This document shows, piece by piece, positions 44,765-50,039 of a DNA stretch of 50,039 nucleotides. Within the stretch, counting starts at the first letter, position 1. Each line of letters begins with the position of its first letter. Position numbers and translations under genes: made by a program. The stretch is taken from the NCBI GenBank assembly GCA_900018345.1, contig FCNA01000109.1:1-50039 (forward strand). The letters are read 5' to 3'. Source of the DNA: Clostridiales bacterium CHKCI006. GTDB lineage: Bacteria; Bacillota_I; Bacilli_A; Erysipelotrichales; Coprobacillaceae. Below the pieces are notes generated by a model. That model was not told the origin of the DNA and ran no database searches. It saw only the letters and a program-made list of their open reading frames with translations.

Positions 44765-45505
44765 ATGTCTAGAAGTGAAGATGCCAATCAATTATTGAAT
44801 GGGAAGGAAGTTCCTTTTCTTGAACATGATCCGGCTTTAAGAGAAATCATGAAGAATTATATCTATGGTGATGTTTATCAGCATGGCAGTTTGAGTATCG
44901 AATTAAGAGATCTGATTTTAGTGGTTGTGATGACAGCGAACCACAGCCTCACCTCTTTAAAAGGACATTTAGAGATGGCGTTGGATCGTGGGTTGGCTCC
45001 TGAAAAGATCAAAGAAGCCATCTATCAGTGCACGCCTTATGTTGGCCTGGGAAAAGTTGAAGAGGCGCTGGAAGTCGTTCATCAGGTTTTCTCAGCGCGC
45101 CAGATTACGGTTGATTCGGAAAGTTTGGGAACCGTTAATGAACAGACGCGTTATCATGATGGTCTGGAAGTTCAGGTACAGACCTTTGGAGAAGGCATGC
45201 GTGAAGGTTATGCCAAGGCCCGTGATGATCTGAAACATATCAACCGTTATTTGTCAGAATATTGTTTTGGCGATTTCTATACCCGTCAAGGATTGGATGG
45301 CAAAACGCGTGAATTACTGACCATGGTGATGATCTTAACATTGGGTGGCTGTGAAAATCAGCTGAGAAGCCATATCCAGGGTAACTTGGCGCTGGGTAAT
45401 GATCGTGCCGTTTTAGTAGAAACCATTACACAATGCCAGCCTTACATTGGGTTCCCTAGAACGTTAAATGCCATGAATCTTGTAGACGAAGCGACTTTAA
45501 AATAA
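44765..45505 (+). CDS. Double-domain carboxymuconolactone decarboxylase family protein
   Basis: A 246-residue protein made of two tandem CMD/AhpD-like helical domains (about 15-115 and 140-240). Each shows the pattern of helix, GHLEMAL/SHIQGNLALGN, then CTPYVGLGKVEEAL/CQPYIGFPRTLNAM. The CxxC(x)nH redox motif of AhpD is absent in both domains, so it is unlikely to be a peroxidase. A ring-cleavage decarboxylase or an unknown lactonase-like role is possible. AAAGGAGAGTGAGTTCA precedes the ATG. A MerR gene follows on the same strand, separated by a strong terminator. Confidence 0.88.
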   Translation: MSRSEDANQLLNGKEVPFLEHDPALREIMKNYIYGDVYQHGSLSIELRDLILVVVMTANHSLTSLKGHLEMALDRGLAPEKIKEAIYQCTPYVGLGKVEEALEVVHQVFSARQITVDSESLGTVNEQTRYHDGLEVQVQTFGEGMREGYAKARDDLKHINRYLSEYCFGDFYTRQGLDGKTRELLTMVMILTLGGCENQLRSHIQGNLALGNDRAVLVETITQCQPYIGFPRTLNAMNLVDEATLK

Positions 45506-45522
45506 GATGATCATGTAATGAG

Positions 45523-45557
45523 GCATCTTGTCAGTAAAATGACAGGATGCTTTTTTT
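45523..45557 (+). terminator. Intrinsic terminator after the CMD gene
   Basis: GCATCTTGTCA (45523-45533) and TGACAGGATGC (45540-45550) are 11-base arms with one G-U pair, followed by T7. Confidence 0.9.
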
Positions 45558-45594
45558 GTATGTGGTTTATTTATAAAAAAAGCTGTTGTTTTGC

Positions 45595-45625
45595 TTGACT
45601 TGGAGTTCAGTCCAAGGGGTAGAAT
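45595..45625 (+). promoter_or_regulatory. MerR-type promoter and operator
   Basis: TTGACT (45595-45600) and TAGAAT (45620-45625) are 19 bases apart. The spacer carries the dyad CTTGGA...TCCAAG (45599-45616). A 19-base spacer with a centred dyad is the hallmark of promoters untwisted by MerR-family activators. It suggests that the MerR gene downstream controls itself. Confidence 0.8.
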
Positions 45626-45658
45626 AGGAGTGAAAAGAAAGACGAAGGAGCGAGTCAC

Positions 45659-45988
45659 ATGAAGATTACAGAAGTCAGCAGACAAACAGGCATATCGACA
45701 GAAACCCTGCGTTATTATGATCGCATCGGATTGATGCCGGCAATCAAACGGGATCAGGATGGCATTCGTTATTATGAGCAAAATGATGTCGAATGGATCA
45801 GCCTGGTGAAGGCTCTGCTGGAAGAAGGGATCAGTCAGGAAATCCTGTTGGAATTTGTTTCACTGGAAAAGCAGCACCAGCCTGGCAAAGAGACCGTCAT
45901 TGAGGAAATGTGTACTTGTCTATTGCAGCACAAAGATCATATTGATCATCTGCTGGACTGTCTTCATGAGAAAATTCAAAATGGCTGA
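45659..45988 (+). CDS. MerR family transcriptional regulator
   Basis: A 109-residue protein. The winged helix-turn-helix (MKITEVSRQTGISTETLRYYDRIGLMPAIKR) covers residues 1-70, followed by a dimerisation helix (about 75-108). Two cysteines lie close together at MCTCLL, and a third near the end. The type resembles the AdhR/organic-electrophile group, but a metal cannot be excluded. The gene ends without an effector domain, as in short MerR proteins. AAGGAGCGAGTCAC precedes the ATG. No target other than its own promoter is evident in the window. Confidence 0.92.
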   Translation: MKITEVSRQTGISTETLRYYDRIGLMPAIKRDQDGIRYYEQNDVEWISLVKALLEEGISQEILLEFVSLEKQHQPGKETVIEEMCTCLLQHKDHIDHLLDCLHEKIQNG

Positions 45989-46033
45989 GTCAACCATCCT
46001 AATTTAAGATGTGGAAAAGATGCAAGCGAAGCG

Positions 46034-46060
46034 AGCGGTCGGAAGTTCCGGCCGCTTTTA
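46034..46060 (+). terminator. Intrinsic terminator after merR-type gene
   Basis: AGCGGTCGGAA (46034-46044) and TTCCGGCCGCT (46046-46056) pair with one G-U pair, followed by TTTTA. Confidence 0.8.
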
Positions 46061-46065
46061 GATTG

Positions 46066-46092
46066 CGTCAAAAAACGACCGGTTAAGGTCGT
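46066..46092 (-). terminator. Terminator overlapping the stop codon of the minus-strand membrane gene
   Basis: On the minus strand ACGACC and GGTCGT pair around TTAACC and run into TTTTTT. The stop codon TAA lies in the loop. Confidence 0.8.
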
Positions 46093-46670
46093 CGGGTGGT
46101 ATATTGTTGTTTGTATCCCCAAAAAGTCAGGATGGTCAATAGGCCGGGAGCGATGGCATAGGGCAGATAAATGCAGGTCGCACAGGCAAAAAGAATGCCG
46201 GCAACAAGGGTTGCCCACTTACGATGTGAAAAGGTGCCGATACCAATAAAGACCGTAGCTGTCACAACTAAAATAAAATCAGGTAGGATCAGCCAGCTAT
46301 CTGGCAGGGTATGGAGTTCAAGCATGTGACTGAACTGTAAGATGATCAGTAGACTGTTGAGCCCGAGGGCTAGAGATGCGAAGATACCAAGCATAAAGCT
46401 TGCCAACAGGCAACGATTCAAGGTTCGATCTTTTAAAGGGACTTTCGTCATCATCTTTTGGAAGCTCTGATCATTAATTTCAGAGTGCGCCTGACGGGCA
46501 ATTTTAAGCTGTTCATCTAAGTATTCATAACAAAGGCGGTAATCCAGGTGGCTTAATTCAGCCATGCGACTGGCAAGCAGGACCTTGTCTTCATGGTTTT
46601 CTTGATAGATCTTCACTAAATCCACGTTCTGGAAAAAGATTTGAAGCTGGATGTATTTTTTTAGATGCAT
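46083..46670 (-). CDS. Membrane protein of unknown function
   Basis: A 195-residue protein. The N-terminal half is a hydrophilic helical region (about 1-85, QNVDLVKIYQENHEDKVLLAS). Four hydrophobic segments fill about 92-185. No catalytic motif or named family is recognised. The ATG at 46670 lies just after AAAGGAGGAATTTC on the minus strand; a longer frame upstream is rejected. It is divergent from the GNAT gene, and the 95-base gap contains TATAAT-like boxes on both strands. Confidence 0.7.
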   Translation of the reverse strand: MHLKKYIQLQIFFQNVDLVKIYQENHEDKVLLASRMAELSHLDYRLCYEYLDEQLKIARQAHSEINDQSFQKMMTKVPLKDRTLNRCLLASFMLGIFASLALGLNSLLIILQFSHMLELHTLPDSWLILPDFILVVTATVFIGIGTFSHRKWATLVAGILFACATCIYLPYAIAPGLLTILTFWGYKQQYTTRRP

Positions 46671-46765
46671 GAAATTCCTCCTTTGTCGTTTAAATACATT
46701 ATAATCAAAGTAATTCAGTTTGAAAAGTGTTATACTAAAGATAATCAGGAAAGTGAGGGATTTTA

Positions 46766-47263
46766 ATGCTGACATATCGACCATTATTACGTGAACAGGT
46801 GCCAATTTTCGCAAGCCTGCATTATCAATGCTGGATGGAAACCTATCCCGGTTTGATTCCTCAGGCATATCTTGATCAAATGTCTTTAGAAGAAAATATT
46901 GCCAGATTTGATGCTCTATATGATCTGATCGGCGCTTATCAATATTTGGTCTACGAAGATGAAAAGCCGGTGGGGCTGTTTGATATTAGTCCAGCGCGTG
47001 AACAGGTGGAAGATTGCTTGAGCGAGGTGCAGGGCCTGTATTTAAGCAAAGCCAGTCATGGAAAAGGCATCGGTCGTGCGATCATCACCTATGTACAGGA
47101 GGTCTTACGCGCCCGCAAAGAACATGCCTTTTATCTTTGGTGTTTGCAGTCGAACCCTACGGTTCACTTTTATGAACATATGGGCGGACAGATCGTGACT
47201 AGCCGTGAGGTTGATTTTAGTGGTGTCAACTTGACGGAGGTTTGTTTTGTCTTTCGTTTTTAG
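46766..47263 (+). CDS. GNAT family N-acetyltransferase
   Basis: A 165-residue single GNAT domain. The acetyl-CoA-binding motif KASHGKGIGRAIITYV lies at about 91-106, and SNPTVHFYEHMGG near the end is the conserved Asn/Tyr region. The acceptor substrate cannot be predicted. GAAAGTGAGGGATTTTA precedes the ATG. The downstream peptidase gene begins 12 bases after its stop. Confidence 0.9.
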   Translation: MLTYRPLLREQVPIFASLHYQCWMETYPGLIPQAYLDQMSLEENIARFDALYDLIGAYQYLVYEDEKPVGLFDISPAREQVEDCLSEVQGLYLSKASHGKGIGRAIITYVQEVLRARKEHAFYLWCLQSNPTVHFYEHMGGQIVTSREVDFSGVNLTEVCFVFRF

Positions 47264-47275
47264 AGGAGGAAGAGG

Positions 47276-49054
47276 ATGAAAAAAGAAATTCTTGCCTTAC
47301 AGGCATTGATGGAAAAAAAGGGGTGCGATGCGTACTTAGTAGAGACCGCTGACTTTCATCAGTCAGAATATGTTGGGGATTATTTTAAGGCGCGCGCCTA
47401 TTTAAGCGGATTTACCGGTTCTGCCGGTACGCTGCTGGTTACAAAACAGGAAGCTTTTTTGTGGACAGATGGACGTTATTTTGTTCAAGCTGAAAAACAG
47501 CTGGAAAACAGTGGAATTGAACTGATGCGCATGGGACAACCCGGTGTACCGACGGTGATTGAGAAACTGGCTATGCTATTTACAGGTCCGTTCTGTTTGG
47601 GGGCGGATGGCCGGACGCTATCTTATCATCAGGCACAGAGCATGCAGCGTGCTTTGCCAATGATGACGATGGCTCTTGCTGAGGATCTGGTCGATGAGAT
47701 CTGGCCGGATCGGCCAGCGCTTTCCTGCCAGGAGGCCTTCGATTATGACCTGGCTTACTGCGGGGAAAGTCGAGAAAAGAAATTGGCTCGTATTCGAACG
47801 GAAATGCGCCAGGTTGGGGCTGAAAGCCATCTGGTGACCAGTTTGGATGATATTGCCTGGATCTTAAATATCCGAGGTCATGATGTGGCGTGCAATCCGG
47901 TGGTCTTGAGTTATCTGCTGATTGAGATGGATCTGGCAACGCTGTATGTGCAAACAGCCGCGATGCCTGACCAGTTGAAAACGGAACTGGCAAAGGCAGG
48001 GGTCACCTGTCGCGATTACTTTGCCCTGATGGAGGATCTCGTGCTGTTAGATGCAAAGAGTCTCCTTTTTGATCCACAGAAAGTCAATGCGGCCCTGTTA
48101 GAAAAAGTGAATCCGTCGGTACGCAGGATCGAAGGCAACAACCCTTCAACGCTGTTTAAGGCGATCAAGAACGAGGTCGAGATTGCCAGGACAAAAGAAG
48201 CGCATTTGATGGATAGCGTTGCGGTGACGAAATTCATGTACTGGCTTAAAAATACGATCCGTCAGCGTCCGATCACGGAACTCGAGGCCAGTGATCATCT
48301 TGAAAAGCTGCGTGCAGCTATACCTGGTTTTATCGATTTAAGCTTTACCACCATTGCCGCTTATCAGGCGAATGCAGCGATGATGCATTACAGTGCGAAG
48401 CCGGAAAATCAGGCAACCATGCAGGCAGAAGGCATGCTGCTGGTGGATTCCGGCGGGCAGTATTTAAGCGGCACAACGGATATTACCCGTACCTTTGTTT
48501 TAGGTGACATCACTGCTGAACAAAGACATCATTTTACCCTGGCGCTCAAAAGCCTGTTACGCTTACAAAACGCGCATTTCTTATATGGTTGTACCGGTCT
48601 GAATCTGGATATTTTAGCGCGGGGCCCTTTGTGGGATGAAGATCTGGACTATCAGTGTGGAACGGGCCATGGTGTCGGACATCTGTTGAATGTGCATGAA
48701 GGACCTAACGGCATTCGCTGGAAAGTGCTGCCTAATCGACAGGAAATGGCAGTCCTGGAAGAAGGCATGATCACGACCGATGAACCAGGTGTCTACATTC
48801 CGGGCAGCCATGGGGTACGTCATGAAAATGAATTATTATGTGTTAAAGGAAAGATGAATGACTATGGCCAGTTCATGCATTTTGAGGTCTTGACTTTTAC
48901 GCCAATTGATTTGGATGGTGTTGATCCGGCAGCACTTAGTCATCAGGAGAAGGAATGGCTGAATGCCTATCACGCAGAAGTTTACGAGAAACTTTCACCA
49001 TATATGAGTGAAGAAGAAAAGGTATGGTTAAAGGAATACACGAGGGAGATTTAA
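47276..49054 (+). CDS. Xaa-Pro aminopeptidase (M24B family, three-domain form)
   Basis: A 592-residue metallopeptidase that removes N-terminal residues preceding proline. Two N-terminal creatinase-like domains (about 1-310) precede the pita-bread catalytic domain. The metal ligands are visible: LVDSGGQY and GTTDITRTF (two Asp), GTGHGVGHLLNVHEGP (His), TDEPGVY (Glu) and RHENELL (Glu). Eukaryote-like three-domain forms of about 600 residues are known in bacteria. No signal peptide is present, so it should be cytoplasmic. GAGGAGGAAGAGG precedes the ATG. The thioesterase gene starts directly after its stop. Confidence 0.93.
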   Translation: MKKEILALQALMEKKGCDAYLVETADFHQSEYVGDYFKARAYLSGFTGSAGTLLVTKQEAFLWTDGRYFVQAEKQLENSGIELMRMGQPGVPTVIEKLAMLFTGPFCLGADGRTLSYHQAQSMQRALPMMTMALAEDLVDEIWPDRPALSCQEAFDYDLAYCGESREKKLARIRTEMRQVGAESHLVTSLDDIAWILNIRGHDVACNPVVLSYLLIEMDLATLYVQTAAMPDQLKTELAKAGVTCRDYFALMEDLVLLDAKSLLFDPQKVNAALLEKVNPSVRRIEGNNPSTLFKAIKNEVEIARTKEAHLMDSVAVTKFMYWLKNTIRQRPITELEASDHLEKLRAAIPGFIDLSFTTIAAYQANAAMMHYSAKPENQATMQAEGMLLVDSGGQYLSGTTDITRTFVLGDITAEQRHHFTLALKSLLRLQNAHFLYGCTGLNLDILARGPLWDEDLDYQCGTGHGVGHLLNVHEGPNGIRWKVLPNRQEMAVLEEGMITTDEPGVYIPGSHGVRHENELLCVKGKMNDYGQFMHFEVLTFTPIDLDGVDPAALSHQEKEWLNAYHAEVYEKLSPYMSEEEKVWLKEYTREI

Positions 49055-49795
49055 ATGAGCAATGAATTGAAATGGAAAAAAGAAAAAATGATTACTTATC
49101 AGGAAGTCGATTTTACCGGTAACTGGCGCATGGCTGAAATCTTAAAGGCCTGCAGTGATCTGGCGACGGAACATGCAGAGATCATCAAGGTCTGGAAACC
49201 AGAAATGATCGGTACCTATGGCTGGATCTTAGCAAAGATGGCCTTAGAGGTGAGACACCCCGTCCGTTTTGAACAGAAGATCCGTTTGTTGACCTGGCCA
49301 GGACGGCCTTCTAAGGTCATTTATCCGCGTTATTATCAGATCGTTGACGAAAATGGCGAGACGATGATCAATGCCTCCAGCGTCTGGACGATGCTTGATC
49401 TCAAACGGCGTCGTATTACGATGCCGGCAAGAGCGGGGGTCACTTTCCCGGAAGAGATCGATCCGGAAGTCTGTCTGGAGTTACCTGATTTTTCTGTGGA
49501 TGTGCAGGCGCTGACAAAGGTGATGACGCGCCAGGTTCTTTACAGTGATATTGATACGAACCAGCATATGAACAATGCGCGCTATATTGAATGGGTGACA
49601 GATCTTTTAGATTTGCAGCGTTTCAAGCAGGGATATATCGCGCGGCTGGCCATCAACTTTAAAAAAGAAGCGGCACCTTTGACAATCATGGATCTCTATT
49701 ATCGTGAAACCGGGGATGTTTTTGAAGTCGTTGGTCGAGATGATCAACAGATCTATTTCGAAGTTAAAGGAGAATGGCAGAACTCTGATGCTTAG
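49055..49795 (+). CDS. Acyl-ACP thioesterase
   Basis: A 246-residue double hotdog protein of the FatA/FatB-like type that releases free fatty acids from acyl-carrier protein. The motif YSDIDTNQHMNNARYIEWVTD contains the conserved Asp, Asn and His catalytic residues. The N-terminal hotdog starts MITYQEVDFTGNWRMAEIL. It lies directly after the peptidase gene with GAGGGAGATTTAA as ribosome site, so it is co-transcribed. A terminator overlaps its end. The chain-length preference cannot be read. Confidence 0.92.
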   Translation: MSNELKWKKEKMITYQEVDFTGNWRMAEILKACSDLATEHAEIIKVWKPEMIGTYGWILAKMALEVRHPVRFEQKIRLLTWPGRPSKVIYPRYYQIVDENGETMINASSVWTMLDLKRRRITMPARAGVTFPEEIDPEVCLELPDFSVDVQALTKVMTRQVLYSDIDTNQHMNNARYIEWVTDLLDLQRFKQGYIARLAINFKKEAAPLTIMDLYYRETGDVFEVVGRDDQQIYFEVKGEWQNSDA

Positions 49796-49812
49796 GTATC
49801 AGAGTTTTTTGT
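49781..49812 (+). terminator. Terminator overlapping the thioesterase stop codon
   Basis: AACTCTGAT (49781-49789) and ATCAGAGTT (49798-49806) are perfect 9-base arms, followed by TTTT. The TAG stop codon is in the loop. Confidence 0.88.
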
Positions 49813-49941
49813 GGTTGAATATAAAATGATACTATCTTTTCATTAACTTATATTTGGAAAATTTAATTATATATTTACGTGTTTATGGTCGTTCCTTAAC
49901 ATCAATACCGTTCAATAAATAGAAAAGATGCATACTATCAT

Positions 49942-50037
49942 TCAAATATGATTTATTTTCTTCGAATATCTATATCCCAAAATTGCCCAAACAAACAAAA
50001 GAACCAGAAAAACAATGATATCAATAAAAATAGTCAT
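49942..50037 (-). CDS. Possible 31-residue hydrophobic peptide
   Basis: On the minus strand an ATG at 50037 opens a frame of 31 residues: a hydrophobic stretch (IIVFLVLLFVWAILGY) and a short basic tail (RYSKKINHI). Small peptides with one membrane helix and a charged end include type I toxins, but short hydrophobic ORFs also arise by chance in AT-rich DNA. The window ends 2 bases upstream of the ATG, so a ribosome site or longer N-terminus cannot be judged. The rest of the 230-base AT-rich stretch after the thioesterase gene holds nothing I recognise. Confidence 0.25.
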   Translation of the reverse strand: MTIFIDIIVFLVLLFVWAILGYRYSKKINHI

Positions 50038-50039
50038 TT

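Overview
The window is a chromosomal stretch of a low-to-mid GC member of the Bacillota. It is most likely a member of the Erysipelotrichia, the class closest to the Mollicutes. Evidence for this: strong AGGAGG-type ribosome binding sites throughout; a Bacillus-like run of tsaC, rpiB, upp and atp genes (without glyA); sporulation genes spoIID and a spoIIQ-like gene; tandem rnr, smpB and ssrA; and a tmRNA whose proteolysis tag ends in YAFA, an ending I recall from Mycoplasma tags. The taxonomic placement is inference; the gene content is read directly from the sequence.

Layout. 1-150: 5S rRNA, the tail of an rRNA operon. 188-1591: a PP2A-like metallophosphatase and a small ParB/Srx-like protein. 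1710-8539: three glycogen genes (branching enzyme, phosphorylase, type I pullulanase), each with its own promoter and/or terminator; no glgC, glgD or glgA lies here. 8627-13447: pth, mfd and proC, closely packed. 13535-16798 (minus strand): a cold-shock protein with a long leader, a large LCP-family envelope protein of unusual architecture, and a YigZ/IMPACT protein. 16954-20145: DegV, a C-terminally shortened pyruvate kinase-like protein, a P-loop kinase-like protein and a Cof-type HAD phosphatase, in one tight cluster. 20146-21079: no intact gene, only decayed coding fragments. 21080-22111 (minus): a Nudix-GNAT fusion.

22230-30531: one uninterrupted chain, tsaC-rpiB-upp-atpI-B-E-F-H-A-G-D-C, closed by a strong terminator. 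It encodes tRNA t6A synthesis, pentose phosphate isomerisation, uracil salvage and the complete F1Fo ATP synthase. The c subunit carries a second carboxylate in helix 1, which suggests possible Na+ coupling. 30574-35453: a SWIM-exonuclease fusion, a DUF1146 membrane protein, spoIID, the spoIIQ-like gene, and a TagO/WecA-type transferase fused in frame to a second membrane-anchored domain with its own internal ribosome binding site. 35541-39004: secG, rnr, smpB and ssrA, covering export, RNA decay and trans-translation.

39166-49795 is an accessory stretch of mostly single genes: a double zinc-ribbon protein, a YoaK-type membrane protein, a zinc-ribbon Nudix hydrolase, an AlkZ-related protein, an SDR oxidoreductase, an AraC regulator, a membrane protein, a double carboxymuconolactone-decarboxylase protein, and a MerR regulator with a textbook 19-bp-spacer promoter. 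It ends with a second membrane protein, a GNAT, a three-domain Xaa-Pro aminopeptidase and an acyl-ACP thioesterase. The last 230 bases are AT-rich and hold only a possible 31-residue hydrophobic ORF.

I found no CRISPR array, intact insertion sequence, prophage or recognisable defence system. The most interesting items are the YAFA tag, the two-carboxylate c subunit, the TagO fusion with internal start, the composite LCP protein and the truncated pyruvate kinase-like protein.
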